Assembly (NCBI RefSeq): GCF_001623565.1
Contig: NZ_CP015196.1
Coordinates: 1,385,501-1,449,500, forward strand
Direction of reading: 5' to 3'
DNA length: 64,000 nt
Source of the DNA: Streptococcus marmotae
GTDB lineage: Bacteria; Bacillota; Bacilli; Lactobacillales; Streptococcaceae
The position numbers and the translations under genes were made by a program. The notes beneath the pieces are model-generated. The model had not been told where the DNA came from and searched no databases. It saw only the letters and a list, made by a program, of their open reading frames with translations. This document shows, in pieces, positions 26,236 through 35,897 of the stretch. Each line of letters starts with the position of its first letter. Within the stretch, counting starts at the first letter, position 1.

Positions 26236-27255
26236 ATGAGCACAAAAAAAATAATCAATATGCTAAGTTCTAGTGAGAAGGTCAAGGGACAAGGAGTGTC
26301 TGGAGCCTATCGGGAATTGACGAGTTTACTCCGAGAAAAGGGGCAAGACGCTCTTCTTTTAGTGGAAAAGCCATTTGCTCAAGCAGATATTACCCATTAT
26401 CATACGATTGATCCCTTATTTTATCTGACGACCTTCTTTAAAAAGCGGACTGGACGCCGAATTGGCTATGTCCATTTTTTGCCTGAGACCTTGCAAGGAA
26501 GTCTTAAGATTTCTCGTTTGCTACAGGGACTTGTTTCCTGGTATGTGATGAGTTTCTACGGTCGGATGGATGAGCTAGTTGTGGTGAATCCAAGTTTTAT
26601 CGACGAATTGGTGGATCTAGGGATTCCACGGGAAAAAGTGACCTATATTCCTAACTTTGTCAATAGGGAGAAATGGAACCCTATCACAGATGAGGAAAAC
26701 AAGGCTACACGTCAGCGTTACAAGATCGCTGAAGATGCATTTGTTGTATTGGGAGCAGGGCAGGTACAAAAGCGAAAAGGAATTGATGATTTCGCTCACT
26801 TAGCTCAGGCAATGCCAGATGTCATCTTTGTCTGGGCGGGTGGTTTCTCTTTCGGCAGTATGACAGATGGCCACGAGAAATACAAAAAACTCATGGCAAA
26901 CCCTCCTGCAAATCTCATTTTTCCAGGCATTGTAGAGGCAGATGAGATGCGGAGACTCTATGGAATGGCAGATGTGTTTTTGTTGCCTAGCTACAATGAA
27001 TTGTTTCCTATGACAATCTTAGAGGCAGCGAGTTGCGGGAGTCCGATTGTATTACGTGATCTGAGTCTATACAAGGTCATTTTAAGTGGGAAGTATGAAT
27101 CTGCAAAAGATGTGACAGGGATGGAGGACATTCTACACAAGCTACAGGACAACCCAGAAGAGTTGGCTGAGTTGAGGCACAAAGCTTCCTTGATTTCAAA
27201 AGAATATTCACCAGAGGCTTTGTGGAAGATTTGGTCAGAATTTTATGATTTGTAG
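26236..27255 (+). CDS. cpoA: Glycolipid glycosyltransferase, GT4 (CpoA-like)
   Basis: The start is ATG 26236 (M-S-T-K-K-I-I-N-M-L-S-S-S-E-K-V-K-G-Q-G-V), which matches how I remember pneumococcal CpoA beginning. A 47-residue longer form would be AT-rich upstream DNA. The 339-residue protein has a GT-B fold: Y-V-H-F-L-P-E-T near 74, V-V-N-P-S-F-I, G-A-G-Q-V-Q-K-R-K-G-I-D-D (donor-binding loop), and the E-x7-E-like P-S-Y-N-E-L-F-P-M-T-I-L-E-A near 268. CpoA adds galactose to glucosyl-diacylglycerol in the membrane. It is followed by the probable first-step enzyme. In pneumococcus, changes in cpoA affect beta-lactam resistance. Confidence 0.85.
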   Translation: MSTKKIINMLSSSEKVKGQGVSGAYRELTSLLREKGQDALLLVEKPFAQADITHYHTIDPLFYLTTFFKKRTGRRIGYVHFLPETLQGSLKISRLLQGLVSWYVMSFYGRMDELVVVNPSFIDELVDLGIPREKVTYIPNFVNREKWNPITDEENKATRQRYKIAEDAFVVLGAGQVQKRKGIDDFAHLAQAMPDVIFVWAGGFSFGSMTDGHEKYKKLMANPPANLIFPGIVEADEMRRLYGMADVFLLPSYNELFPMTILEAASCGSPIVLRDLSLYKVILSGKYESAKDVTGMEDILHKLQDNPEELAELRHKASLISKEYSPEALWKIWSEFYDL

Positions 27256-27289
27256 AATAGCGATTTATCAACGTTTTACAAACTGGACA

Positions 27290-27360
27290 ACCACTGCGCT
27301 AAACTGTTAAAGCCAGAAAAGAAGTGAGGCGGGACACTTTTGTCTCAGTCTCTTGAAAGG
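27290..27360 (+). repeat. Partial R2 repeat between the two glycosyltransferase genes
   Basis: AACTGTTAAAGCCAGAAAAG followed by GTGAGGCGGGACACTTTTGT and CTCAGTCTC matches the GAGGCTG-end of the R2 family in reverse order. It lies just before the start of the next gene. Confidence 0.5.
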
Positions 27361-27368
27361 GGGAGTGC

Positions 27369-28685
27369 ATGAGAATTGGACTATTTACAGATACCTATTT
27401 TCCTCAGGTATCAGGCGTTGCAACGTCAATTAAGACCCTGAAAACAGAGCTAGAAAAGCAGGGGCATCGTGTCTTTATCTTTACGACAACAGATAAGGAC
27501 GTCAATCGCTATGAAGATTGGGAGATTATTCGGATTCCAAGTGTGCCGTTTTTCGCCTTTAAGGATCGAAGAATCGCCTATCGGGGGTTTACAGATGCGC
27601 TGAAGATTGCTAGTCGTTATGATTTAGATATTATCCACACGCAGACGGAATTTTCCTTAGGAATTTTAGGCAAAATGGTCGCCCGAGAATTGGATATTCC
27701 CGTTGTGCATACCTACCATACGCAATACGAAGATTATGTGCGCTATATTGCAAATGGGAAATTGATTCGTCCCAGCATGGTCAAATACTTGGTCCGAGCT
27801 TTTTTCAAGGATTTGGATGGGGTGATTTGTCCGAGCGAGATTGTGGACAATCTTCTGAACGACTATCATATTTTAGTATCAAAGCGCGTGATTCCAACAG
27901 GGATTGAATTAGCAAAATTTGACCGACCAGAAATCACGTCAGATATGGTAGCCGAATTGCGTGAGAATTTGGGGATTCAAGAAGATGAAACCATGTTGCT
28001 GAGCCTGTCACGGATTTCCTATGAAAAAAATATTCAGGCTGTTATTGCAGCTATGCCACGGATTTTATTGGAAAATAAGAAGGTCAAACTAGTCATTGCA
28101 GGAGGTGGCCCTTATGCGGAGGTGTTGAGGCAGCAAATTATGGATTTACAGCTAGAAAATCATATCTTGATGACAGGAATGATAGCGCCAAGTGACACAG
28201 CGCTCTATTATAAGGCTGCTGATTTCTTTATCTCTGCTTCAACTAGTGAAACGCAAGGGCTGACTTATTTAGAAAGTCTAGCCTCTGGCACACCGATTAT
28301 TGCAGCATGGAATCCTTATTTGAAGAATGTGGTGACGGATAAGATGTTTGGTACTCTGTATCGGCGTGAAGCTGAGTTGGCTGACGCGGTGTTGGATGCC
28401 ATAGTCGTCACCCCTAACATGAATGCCTATCAGTTGGAAAGAAAACTATATGAGATTTCGGCTGAAAATTTTGGTCGTAGGGTCTATGAATACTATCTGG
28501 ATTTGAAAATTTCCCATGATTTTAGACGGGAACACATCAATGAAGATAGCACAGCAGAAACCTTAATAAAAGAAGCGATTAGTCTACCCAAACGAGCCTT
28601 TGTCAAGTCATCGGACACGACGGCAACGATTGTAAAAAAATCCGTAGAGCAAGTAAAATTGATTCGGAATTATTTTGAGGATTAG
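27369..28685 (+). CDS. 1,2-diacylglycerol 3-glucosyltransferase-like GT4 enzyme
   Basis: 438 residues, matching the streptococcal monoglucosyl-diacylglycerol synthase that normally follows cpoA. It transfers glucose to diacylglycerol, the first step of membrane glycolipid and lipoteichoic acid anchor synthesis. Visible: N-terminal G-L-F-T-D-T-Y-F-P-Q-V-S-G-V-A-T-S (acceptor side), H-T-Y-H-T-Q-Y-E-D-Y near 119, L-S-R-I-S-Y-E-K-N (donor loop), and S-A-S-T-S-E-T-Q-G-L-T-Y-L-E-S-L (E-x7-E). GGGGGAG lies just before the ATG. Gene order with cpoA supports a shared pathway. Confidence 0.88.
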   Translation: MRIGLFTDTYFPQVSGVATSIKTLKTELEKQGHRVFIFTTTDKDVNRYEDWEIIRIPSVPFFAFKDRRIAYRGFTDALKIASRYDLDIIHTQTEFSLGILGKMVARELDIPVVHTYHTQYEDYVRYIANGKLIRPSMVKYLVRAFFKDLDGVICPSEIVDNLLNDYHILVSKRVIPTGIELAKFDRPEITSDMVAELRENLGIQEDETMLLSLSRISYEKNIQAVIAAMPRILLENKKVKLVIAGGGPYAEVLRQQIMDLQLENHILMTGMIAPSDTALYYKAADFFISASTSETQGLTYLESLASGTPIIAAWNPYLKNVVTDKMFGTLYRREAELADAVLDAIVVTPNMNAYQLERKLYEISAENFGRRVYEYYLDLKISHDFRREHINEDSTAETLIKEAISLPKRAFVKSSDTTATIVKKSVEQVKLIRNYFED

Positions 28686-28764
28686 CATCTTTCTTTTTAC
28701 AGCGTTCGATTAAGAAGTAGTGGGAGTATGTCTGAACAATTAGACATAGAGAGGATAATTTATT

Positions 28765-29112
28765 ATGAAAGAATTAAAAAGAGATAGTCTATTTCTACTT
28801 TTGATAGCGTTTATCTATGCCGGTTTTCCTTTACTGATTCCGTATATCAGTAGTGATTCACTGGCTCAAAAATCACTTTTTGTAAACCATATAATGTTTT
28901 TTATTCCTGTCGTCGTTTTTCTGGCTGCTCTTGTCTATGGGATGATAGCTGGTTTTAAAGTTCGGTATGTACTTTTTGTATTTTTTCTCTTTCCTCTAAC
29001 GATGCTTTTCTGGCAAGAATGGATTTTCCTTTATCAAGTGTTGTATAGTTTACTAGCTCTTTTGGGAAATGGACTTGGTTACTGGATGAGACGTTTGTAC
29101 AAGTTGGGCTGA
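28765..29112 (+). CDS. Small integral membrane protein, unknown
   Basis: 115 residues with four hydrophobic segments (F-L-L-L-I-A-F-I-Y-A, I-M-F-F-I-P-V-V-V-F-L, Y-V-L-F-V-F-F-L-F-P-L, V-L-Y-S-L-L-A-L-L-G) and short basic loops. GAGAGGA precedes the ATG. No family recognised. It is flanked by the glycosyltransferase gene upstream and the thrS T-box downstream and looks independent. Confidence 0.65.
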   Translation: MKELKRDSLFLLLIAFIYAGFPLLIPYISSDSLAQKSLFVNHIMFFIPVVVFLAALVYGMIAGFKVRYVLFVFFLFPLTMLFWQEWIFLYQVLYSLLALLGNGLGYWMRRLYKLG

Positions 29113-29130
29113 AAAAATCTGCAAAACACT

Positions 29131-29158
29131 TGAAATTTCGTCCAAAGATGCTATAATA
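29131..29158 (+). promoter_or_regulatory. Promoter of the T-box / thrS transcript
   Basis: TTGAAA (29131-29136), a 16-base spacer and TATAAT (29153-29158). Confidence 0.75.
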
Positions 29159-29162
29159 GCAA

Positions 29163-29388
29163 TCAGAGACAAGTCTGTTAGGATCTTTTTTCAAGAGAGT
29201 GCGTGGTTGCTGCAAACGCATAAAAAGCCTGATAAGATACTCCTCTCCTAGCTTTTATGAAAACATAAAACGGTTGCTACGATAGAGCTGATTCGAGGTG
29301 CTTGCCCTATTTCTATGAGGTAAATAGTTGGTCAGCACGAATGAAGGTGGAACCACGTTACGACGTCCTTTTCGGGATGTCGTTTTTT
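29163..29388 (+). promoter_or_regulatory. T-box riboswitch (threonyl-tRNA)
   Basis: The conserved T-box core AAGGTGGAACCACG is at 29344-29357. It is followed by a terminator with stem CGACGTCC/GGATGTCG (29361-29382) and TTTTTT. Stem I starts at AAGAGAGTG and closes at CTCTCC; just 5' of the closing strand, ACT (29239-29241) is the candidate specifier, a threonine codon. Uncharged tRNA-Thr would favour the antiterminator and read-through. The first gene beyond it is not thrS but a DUF1349 gene, with thrS next. Confidence 0.85.
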
Positions 29389-29506
29389 ATGTGAAAAGGC
29401 GATGACTACTGCTCTATGAAAATCACTTGCTTCACAACTGAAAATTGTGATAGGTCACCCAGATGAAAGGCGATGATTTTTAAGGAGTTTAAGAAAGGAA
29501 GTTGCG

Positions 29507-30124
29507 ATGAATTCTACAGTTACAGCTGATAAGCTCAAGTGGACGAGGGAGCCTGCTGCCTACAGTCTATCAGATGAGGAAATCACGATAACGACTCTGC
29601 CGCATACGGATCTTTGGCAGCGAACCTATTACCATTTCCGTAATGACAATGCCCCAGTGCTACAAATGGAGACAGACGAGGAATTTTTCTCTTTTGTCGT
29701 AAAGACGCAGTTTGATAGCAAGCATCGGTTTGATCAATGTGGTGTTGTGGTTTATCTAGATAGTGAAAATTGGCTCAAAGCCTCGATTGAGTATGAAAAT
29801 GAGACCATTCAGCATTTGGGGAGTGTCGTGACCAATCAAGGCTATTCGGACTGGGCCACGACAGAGATTGCAGCAGATGTAAGAGAGATGTGGTATCGTC
29901 TGAGTCGCAGAGGTCAGGATTTCCGTCTTGAATGTTCGACAGATGGCCAGCATTTCCAGCAGATGCGGATTTGTCACTTGCATGAAGCGAAAGAAACCAT
30001 TTCTTTTGGTATCTATGCTTGCAGTCCAGAAGATTCATCTTTCACCGCTCGCTTTACCAACCTATCCCTAGGAGAATGCATGTGGCTGGCTCATGATGGT
30101 CAGGCACCTGATGACTTCGTTTAA
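29507..30124 (+). CDS. DUF1349 family protein between T-box and thrS
   Basis: 205 residues. The sequence fits DUF1349, a concanavalin-like beta-sandwich fold ([33 protein letters not shown]). Related proteins (yeast YEL047-type, Bacillus YnaI/YoaI) are of unclear function, with carbohydrate binding suspected. There is no signal peptide, so it is cytoplasmic. A start at 29507 is supported by AAAGGAAG 8 bases upstream. It ends 28 bases before the thrS start with no terminator between, so both are probably read from the T-box promoter. Confidence 0.85.
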   Translation: MNSTVTADKLKWTREPAAYSLSDEEITITTLPHTDLWQRTYYHFRNDNAPVLQMETDEEFFSFVVKTQFDSKHRFDQCGVVVYLDSENWLKASIEYENETIQHLGSVVTNQGYSDWATTEIAADVREMWYRLSRRGQDFRLECSTDGQHFQQMRICHLHEAKETISFGIYACSPEDSSFTARFTNLSLGECMWLAHDGQAPDDFV

Positions 30125-30152
30125 ATTGATACTAGAAAATAAGGAGAAAAAC

Positions 30153-32102
30153 ATGATAAAGATTACATTTCCAGATGGCGCTGTGCGCGAATTTGAGTCT
30201 GGTGTTACAACCTTTGAGATTGCACAATCAATTAGCAATTCTCTAGCTAAAAAGGCACTTGCTGGTAAATTCAATGGCAAATTGATTGATACCACTCGTG
30301 CGATTGTTGAAGATGGTTCACTTGAAATCGTCACTCCAGACCACGCGGATGCGCTTGACATCTTGCGTCACTCAGCAGCTCATTTATTTGCCCAAGCAGC
30401 CCGTCGCCTTTTCCCAGACATTCATTTGGGAGTTGGTCCTGCGATTCAAGACGGTTTCTACTATGACACAGACAATGAGGCTGGACAGATTTCAAACGAA
30501 GATTTGGCTGCCATTGAAGAAGAGATGAAGAAAATCGTCAAGGAGAATTTCCCAAGCATTCGTGAGGAAGTGTCAAAGGATCAAGCGCGTGAGATTTTCA
30601 AACACGATCCGTACAAATTGGAGTTGATTGAGGAGCATTCGGAGGACGAGGGTGGTTTGACCATTTACCGTCAAGGAGAATATGTAGATCTTTGCCGTGG
30701 TCCTCATGTGCCGTCAACTGGTCGTATTCAAGTCTTCCAATTGCTCAACGTAGCAGGTGCTTACTGGCGTGGAAATAGTGATAATGCCATGATGCAACGG
30801 GTCTATGGTACAGCTTGGTTTGACAAAAACGATTTGAAGAAATACATCCAAATGCGGGAAGAAGCCAAAGAACGTGATCACAGAAAACTTGGTAAAGAGC
30901 TTGATTTGTTCATGATTAGTCAGGAAGTAGGACAAGGTTTGCCTTTCTGGTTGCCAAATGGAGCGACAATCCGCCGTACCTTGGAGCGCTATATTACGGA
31001 TAAGGAGTTGGCTTCTGGCTACCAACATGTTTACACTCCACCACTTGCTTCCGTTGAATTGTACAAAACATCTGGTCACTGGGATCATTATTCAGAGGAT
31101 ATGTTCCCAACCATGGACATGGGAGACGGTGAGGAATTCGTCCTTCGTCCAATGAACTGTCCACACCATATTCAAGTCTATAAAAATCATGTGCGTTCCT
31201 ACCGCGAATTGCCAGTTCGTATTGCTGAGCTTGGGATGATGCACCGCTATGAAAAATCAGGTGCCCTTTCAGGGTTGCAACGGGTCCGTGAAATGACCTT
31301 GAATGACGGACATATCTTTGTCGCGCCAGAGCAGATTCAAGAAGAATTTAAACGGGCGCTTCAATTGATTATTGATGTGTATGCAGATTTCAACTTGACA
31401 GATTACCGATTCCGTCTGTCTTATCGTGATCCAGAAGATACACATAAATATTACGATAATGATGAAATGTGGGAAAATGCTCAATCCATGTTAAAAGCAG
31501 CCATGGATGACATGGAATTGGATTATTTTGAAGCAGAAGGAGAAGCTGCTTTCTACGGTCCAAAATTGGATATTCAAGTGAAAACAGCTCTTGGAAATGA
31601 AGAAACCTTATCGACGATTCAGCTGGATTTCTTGCTTCCAGAACGTTTTAATTTAAGCTATATTGGAGCAGACGGAGAAGAACATCGCCCAGTTATGATT
31701 CACCGTGGAGTTATCTCTACTATGGAGCGTTTCACTGCTATCTTGATTGAAACCTATAAAGGTGCCTTCCCAACTTGGCTTGCCCCAACTCAGGTCACCT
31801 TGATTCCTGTTTCTAATGAAAAACATGTGGACTACGCTTGGGAAGTCGCTAAAGAATTGCAAAATCATGGTGTACGTGCCGTTGTTGATGAGCGAAATGA
31901 AAAAATGCAGTACAAGATTCGCCAAAGTCAAACTGGTAAAATTCCATACCAATTGATTGTCGGAGATAAGGAAATGGAAGACCGTGCAGTTAACGTTCGT
32001 CGCTATGGACACAAGGAAACGCAGACAGTGAGTCTTGCAGACTTCAAAGAGCAAATCTTAGCAGATATTGCAAACTACTCCCGCGCCCCAAAAGATGCCT
32101 AG
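30153..32102 (+). CDS. thrS: Threonyl-tRNA synthetase
   Basis: I place the start at ATG 30153 ([11 protein letters not shown]), with AAGGAG 8 bases upstream; the longer frame from 30093 overlaps the previous gene. The 649-residue protein has the TGS domain (1 to about 62), the editing domain with H-S-A-A-H near residue 73 and [10 protein letters not shown] near 180, the class II core with motif 2 ([15 protein letters not shown]), zinc ligands (M-N-C-P-H-H and later H), motif 3 (G-V-I-S-T-M-E-R-F) and the anticodon-binding C-terminus. It charges tRNA-Thr. Controlled by the T-box upstream. Confidence 0.97.
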   Translation: MIKITFPDGAVREFESGVTTFEIAQSISNSLAKKALAGKFNGKLIDTTRAIVEDGSLEIVTPDHADALDILRHSAAHLFAQAARRLFPDIHLGVGPAIQDGFYYDTDNEAGQISNEDLAAIEEEMKKIVKENFPSIREEVSKDQAREIFKHDPYKLELIEEHSEDEGGLTIYRQGEYVDLCRGPHVPSTGRIQVFQLLNVAGAYWRGNSDNAMMQRVYGTAWFDKNDLKKYIQMREEAKERDHRKLGKELDLFMISQEVGQGLPFWLPNGATIRRTLERYITDKELASGYQHVYTPPLASVELYKTSGHWDHYSEDMFPTMDMGDGEEFVLRPMNCPHHIQVYKNHVRSYRELPVRIAELGMMHRYEKSGALSGLQRVREMTLNDGHIFVAPEQIQEEFKRALQLIIDVYADFNLTDYRFRLSYRDPEDTHKYYDNDEMWENAQSMLKAAMDDMELDYFEAEGEAAFYGPKLDIQVKTALGNEETLSTIQLDFLLPERFNLSYIGADGEEHRPVMIHRGVISTMERFTAILIETYKGAFPTWLAPTQVTLIPVSNEKHVDYAWEVAKELQNHGVRAVVDERNEKMQYKIRQSQTGKIPYQLIVGDKEMEDRAVNVRRYGHKETQTVSLADFKEQILADIANYSRAPKDA

Positions 32103-32210
32103 GTAGCGGAGCAACAATCGAACTTTCGAATCAATCGATTTTGTTGTGATACCCCACACAGTTGATGAAATCTTCAGCTATGTCTGAAATTCTGTTAGCA
32201 TAGACAAAAC

Positions 32211-32247
32211 AATAGGGGCTGAGAAAACTCAGTTCCTATTATTTTAT
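32211..32247 (+). terminator. Terminator after thrS
   Basis: AATAGGGGCTGAG (32211-32223) pairs with CTCAGTTCCTATT (32228-32240), two wobbles, loop AAAA, followed by ATTTTAT. Confidence 0.75.
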
Positions 32248-32305
32248 AGCTCGTCATTTTTGGATACCCAATCGCTACTCAATGAAGTATAGTGAATTGA
32301 ATAAA

Positions 32306-32390
32306 GGTTAGGACATCGTTCAGTCGCTTTGATGAACGCCAGTTCTATCTACAGCTCCTTGCTTTGTCCTATTCCTTTCTCAATCTACTA
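32306..32390 (+). repeat. R4 repeat (copy 2)
   Basis: GAACGCCAGTTCTATCT, AGCTCCTTGC and TTGTCCTATTCCTT match 924-970. It is preceded by GGTTAGGACA and flanked by short inverted CACTATA/TATAGT-like ends. The gap 32103-32431 holds only this and the terminator. Confidence 0.5.
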
Positions 32391-32431
32391 TAACTCTATG
32401 AATAGTTTTTAGAATTGGAAAGGAGGAAATC

Positions 32432-33445
32432 ATGTGGCAAATCTTATCGAAACGCAAGTGGGAATTTAGCCAGATAGGGCTGGAAGAACGCTACCGTATA
32501 GCAGGGCAATTTTTAGCTTTAAAGGCTCAAGGCTGGTCAGACCAAGTCCTGACTAAGCTAGTAGCCTCAAAATGGGATCTGGCAGACAGTCGGATTGGCT
32601 CAGCTTTGTTTCGTGAGCTGTGGCAGTTGGAAAAAAATTATTTGCCTCCTAGACAGCTCTTGGAGATTGTCATTGCTATCGTGGGAATGCCAGATGATGT
32701 GTCAGGAGAATTGGCTGAAAATCAAGCCCTAGTCGCTCGTTTTCATCCGAATCTTGCTCCTCATGATCCTTTTTGGTGGGACTTGTCCCATGTTGTTGAT
32801 CAAACCTTTCCAGGAACGAGTATGGCAGAAAAAGACTTACTGGCAAGGAAAGTCCATCAACTGCGTTATGTTATCTCTAGTCAGCAGGCCGAGTATATCC
32901 GCCAGTATGTGAAAAAAGTGGGAGAAACAGATAGCCGTGCTCTTGCACGTTATCTGCGAAAAATCTATCCTTGGTGGTCTTGGAAGAAGGATTATACAAT
33001 CGGAACGTCTGCTCGCTTGCATAACAAGCTCAAGTTTGAAAATGGTGAAAAGCGGTATCCGTCAGGCTATTCGTCCTTTAATATCAAGATTTTGATTCAT
33101 TTTCATACGGAATTTATCCTTGACAGTAGAGGTAACTTTCTCAATGAAATGGATGCTCAGAAAGTAGATGAAATCGGGATTGTCAATGGGGCTAGTTTTA
33201 ACTATGGTAAGGCTGGTAAACGCCACTGGGACTTGGATGTTGATACGGTTGGCCCTCATGATCCCGTTTTTCGAAATCAAGCTACCAAAGGCTTTCGAGC
33301 GCCCAATCGTAGCGGTAAATGTGAAGCTGATTATGACCGTAGCTATTTTAACCCGCAAGGATTGTATGCGGAAAATGCCCTATCCAACTATCAACAGACC
33401 AAGTTGGTTGTAAGAGAGTTTAAACGCATGATGAGGGGAGATTGA
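32432..33445 (+). CDS. DUF3114-like protein, unknown function
   Basis: 337 residues; I believe this is the streptococcal DUF3114 family, though I cannot confirm it. It has no signal peptide or membrane segment. The N-terminal half is helical and tryptophan-rich (W-Q-I-L, W-S-D-Q-V-L, P-F-W-W-D-L). The C-terminal half has N-I-K-I-L-I-H-F-H-T-E-F-I-L-D and H-W-D-L-D-V-D-T-V-G-P-H-D-P, which looks like an enzyme core with conserved H and D residues. AAAGGAGG is 6 bases from the ATG. Stand-alone between thrS and the convergent alcohol dehydrogenase. Confidence 0.65.
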   Translation: MWQILSKRKWEFSQIGLEERYRIAGQFLALKAQGWSDQVLTKLVASKWDLADSRIGSALFRELWQLEKNYLPPRQLLEIVIAIVGMPDDVSGELAENQALVARFHPNLAPHDPFWWDLSHVVDQTFPGTSMAEKDLLARKVHQLRYVISSQQAEYIRQYVKKVGETDSRALARYLRKIYPWWSWKKDYTIGTSARLHNKLKFENGEKRYPSGYSSFNIKILIHFHTEFILDSRGNFLNEMDAQKVDEIGIVNGASFNYGKAGKRHWDLDVDTVGPHDPVFRNQATKGFRAPNRSGKCEADYDRSYFNPQGLYAENALSNYQQTKLVVREFKRMMRGD

Positions 33446-33497
33446 GACCAGAAAAAGATGGGACGATGCTGAAGAGCCTGGTAAGATGGATTCGATA

Positions 33498-33544
33498 ACA
33501 ACGCAACAACCGCCGAAGAAATTCTTCAGCGGTTGTTGCGTTGT
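33498..33544. terminator. Bidirectional terminator between convergent genes
   Basis: ACAACGCAACAACCGC (33498-33513) pairs perfectly over 16 bases with 33529-33544; the inner GAAGAA/TTCTTC extends the stem. It lies between the DUF3114-like gene (+) and adhP (-). Confidence 0.85.
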
Positions 33545-33563
33545 ATAAAGTATAGAAAATAAA

Positions 33564-34580
33564 TTAGTGAGTGAAATCAAGTACCATCCGACCTTGAATC
33601 GTTCCTTCAGTCATTTCGTCAAAGATAGCAGGAGCGTCTTCGACTGGACGAGTTTGAACGACTGGGACAACGAGTCCTTCCGCCCCAAATTGGAAGGCTT
33701 CTTCGAGGTCTTTGCGAGTTCCGACAAGAGAGCCAACGACTTGAATGCCGTCAAGGACAGTCTTGACGATGCTGAGGTCCATCATTTCAGATGGAAGACC
33801 AACAGCTACGACACGGCCGCCAGCACGGACACTATCGATAGCTTGGTTAAAGGCAACTTTTGAGACAGCTGTTACAACAGCGGAGTGAGCACCGCCTGTT
33901 TTTTCTTGAATCAGACCAGCCACATCTTCTACCTCACGTCCGTTGATGACGATGTCGGCTCCGACCTGTTTCGCTAATTCTAATTTATCATTATTGATAT
34001 CAATGGCGATAACATGGGCGTTGAAGACTTTCTTCGCATATTGAACAGCCAAGTTTCCAAGTCCACCTGCTCCAAAGAGAGCAATCCATTGACCTGGAGC
34101 GAGTTGAGCTTCTTTGATGGCTTTGTAAGTCGTTACGCCGGCACAAGTGATAGAGCTTGCTTGGGCTGGGTCGAGGTTTTCAGGAACTTTGACCGCATAG
34201 TCAGCAGTGACGATACATTGTTCAGCCATTCCTCCGTCAACAGAGTAACCAGCATTTTTCACCGTACGGCAAAGTGTTTCGCGACCTGTATTACAGTATT
34301 CGCAAGCACCACAACCTTCGAAGAACCAGGCTACACTAACACGATCGCCGACTTTCAAGCTTTTCACATCTGGAGCGATTTCTTTGACGATCCCAATTCC
34401 TTCATGTCCGAGGATACGACCAGGCACTTGCCCAAAGTCACCGTGAGCTACGTGAAGGTCTGTGTGGCAAACACCACAATATTCAATTTCAACGAGGGCT
34501 TCGCCAGCCTCTAGTGGACGCAGTTCTTTTTCGACAACTTCTACACCAGTAGATTCAGGATTTACAACAACAGCTTTCAT
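33564..34580 (-). CDS. adhP: Zinc-dependent alcohol dehydrogenase, AdhP type
   Basis: The start is ATG at 34580 ([12 protein letters not shown]), with GGAGG 8 bases upstream. The 338-residue protein has the catalytic zinc site C-G-V-C-H-T-D (residue near 38) and G-H-E-G-I-G-I-V, and the structural zinc loop [15 protein letters not shown]. The NAD fold G-A-G-G-L-G is followed by an acidic residue (I-D-I-N), which favours NAD(H). It interconverts ethanol and acetaldehyde in fermentation. Transcribed towards the shared terminator at 33498-33544. Confidence 0.94.
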   Translation of the reverse strand: MKAVVVNPESTGVEVVEKELRPLEAGEALVEIEYCGVCHTDLHVAHGDFGQVPGRILGHEGIGIVKEIAPDVKSLKVGDRVSVAWFFEGCGACEYCNTGRETLCRTVKNAGYSVDGGMAEQCIVTADYAVKVPENLDPAQASSITCAGVTTYKAIKEAQLAPGQWIALFGAGGLGNLAVQYAKKVFNAHVIAIDINNDKLELAKQVGADIVINGREVEDVAGLIQEKTGGAHSAVVTAVSKVAFNQAIDSVRAGGRVVAVGLPSEMMDLSIVKTVLDGIQVVGSLVGTRKDLEEAFQFGAEGLVVPVVQTRPVEDAPAIFDEMTEGTIQGRMVLDFTH

Positions 34581-34669
34581 AACGTTTCCTCCGATTTGTT
34601 TTGATATGTTCATTATATCACAAACTTTTCAAAAAGCAAGCGATTACAAAGGTTCTATTTTTTTATTAC

Positions 34670-34697
34670 TTGACATGTAAAATAAAAGTGCTACAAT
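34670..34697 (+). promoter_or_regulatory. tRNA-Thr promoter
   Basis: TTGACA (34670-34675), a 16-base spacer and TACAAT (34692-34697) with an upstream TGC. Confidence 0.75.
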
Positions 34698-34708
34698 ATG
34701 ACTGAAAA

Positions 34709-34781
34709 GCCGATTTAGCTCAGTTGGTAGAGCAACGCACTCGTAACGCGTAGGTCGTAGGTTCGAGCCCTATAATCGGCA
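34709..34781 (+). tRNA. tRNA-Thr (anticodon CGT)
   Basis: 73 bases folding as a cloverleaf: acceptor GCCGATT/AATCGGC plus discriminator A, D arm GCTC...GAGC, anticodon loop CTCGTAA with anticodon CGT (34742-34744), T arm GTAGG-TTCGAGC-CCTAT. No encoded CCA. The last base pair of the anticodon stem is an A/C mismatch. Confidence 0.95.
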
Positions 34782-34797
34782 TCGTTTCTGATTCATT

Positions 34798-35019
34798 ATG
34801 GAAATTATCGAATGGTACGATAGCGCTGAAAAATACCTCTTGGCAAAGGAAATGTTGGCGGATTTGCCGGAATGGTTTGGAATTTTAGAGAGGTGTGACA
34901 GTTGCTTTCGTGCTTCGACTGTGAGCAGGAAGTTCATAAAACTGGTTAAGAAATTAGTTCAAGATAATAATAAGAAAAAACAATACCGACAGATGAAGTC
35001 ACTGAAAAAGTCAGAGTGA
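34798..35019 (+). pseudogene. Probable remnant of a GNAT acetyltransferase after the tRNA
   Basis: The first 30 residues (M-E-I-I-E-W-Y-D-S-A-E-K-Y-L-L-A-K, D-L-P-E-W-F-G-I) look like the N-terminus of streptococcal GNAT acetyltransferases. The remaining 43 (cysteine then lysine-rich) do not continue that fold. There is no good ribosome binding site. The short frame is therefore likely a decayed 5' end fused to unrelated DNA. Confidence 0.4.
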
Positions 35020-35023
35020 TTGA

Positions 35024-35146
35024 AAATGAATCGAATCATCTCATACAAAAATGAAAAGCCGAATGATTGACACTTAGTCTCTTTTGAGAAAGTACCAATC
35101 ATTCGGCTTTTATCGCATTATTTTTATCAAAAGACTGTTTCAGTAG
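35024..35146 (+). repeat. R3 repeat (copy 2)
   Basis: Matches 23130-23305: CGAATCATCTCATACAAAAA, hairpin AAAGCCGAATGATTG / CAATCATTCGGCTTT, and TTAGTCTCTTTTGAGAAAGT. The hairpin plus T-tract could also stop transcription. Confidence 0.8.
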
Positions 35147-35223
35147 ACGCCAGACGCTCCAGACAGATTAGCCGATTTTCATCACAATCAGCTGCATTCT
35201 GTCTGTTTTTCCTGGCATCTGTC

Positions 35224-35643
35224 CTAATGGAGCAATTCTTTTTCAAGTGCCAGTGTATAGTTCTTATACAGTTGATGAGTTTCGGCGAATTTTCCTTCCT
35301 TGATGAGCGTGAGGCAAGGGAGAATCAAATCTTGGTAGATACTGTTGAGGAGCTCTGCCCTGCGGTCGGATTGTTGAATTATTTTGACAAGCTGAGGGGC
35401 GATTTGATAATAATGCTCAACATCTTTCTCGCCTTCTTCGAAGGTGAGAAGGTAGCGATCACGAAAATCTCGTAAGGCAGTTAGTTCCGCGCCTTCATCT
35501 GCCAATCCCATGTAATCTACGGTAGCAGTCGTCAAATAGCAGCCACCAGTTTCCCTAATCTCGTAGTAATCCACAGGATCTCCAAAGAATCCTGTCTTAC
35601 TCTTGATATACTCTGTCGCTTCTCGCTTTGTATCAAAGGACAT
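35224..35643 (-). CDS. CFI-box-like cytoplasmic protein, unknown function
   Basis: The preferred start is ATG at 35643 (M-S-F-D-T-K-R-E-A-T-E-Y-I) with AAGG 5-8 bases upstream. The 139-residue protein contains G-G-C-Y-L-T-T-A-T-V-D-Y-M-G near residue 34, which resembles the CFI-box motif (cysteine followed by L/I-T-T-A). A helical region of about 85 residues follows with many charged pairs. In other bacteria the CFI box sits at C-termini of phage- or island-linked proteins; here it is central. Just upstream of the accessory island, but transcribed away from it. Confidence 0.6.
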   Translation of the reverse strand: MSFDTKREATEYIKSKTGFFGDPVDYYEIRETGGCYLTTATVDYMGLADEGAELTALRDFRDRYLLTFEEGEKDVEHYYQIAPQLVKIIQQSDRRAELLNSIYQDLILPCLTLIKEGKFAETHQLYKNYTLALEKELLH

Positions 35644-35852
35644 AATCACCTTGCCCTTGCGCAATACATCATAAGCAATCTATTATTCTCCTTTGGTGAA
35701 ATAGCAAGGCCGTTGTAAACGATTCCAAAGAGAATGTCAAGGGGGAAAATAAGAAATAAAGGTTACTAATAGATTTTCCTTACATAACGGCCTATTATCC
35801 CCACTATTTCCCCTATTGGAGCGAAGAAAAAGGGTTAGTTTCTCTATTTTTT

Positions 35853-35861
35853 TGGTAAAAT
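35853..35861 (+). promoter_or_regulatory. Extended -10 promoter of the accessory island
   Basis: TGGTAAAAT lies 37 bases before the helicase start. No clear -35 is visible. It is the only strong candidate for the long same-strand block that follows. Confidence 0.45.
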
Positions 35862-35897
35862 AAGAGTAGCAAACAATTATAGTTAGGAGGTGTGGAT

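Noticed and set aside
29775..30361. Minus-strand frames across DUF1349 and the start of thrS
   Set aside because: Antisense to two clear genes and without start signals.
33567..34514. Plus-strand frames opposite adhP
   Set aside because: They are antisense to a well-supported alcohol dehydrogenase and have no family features or start signals.
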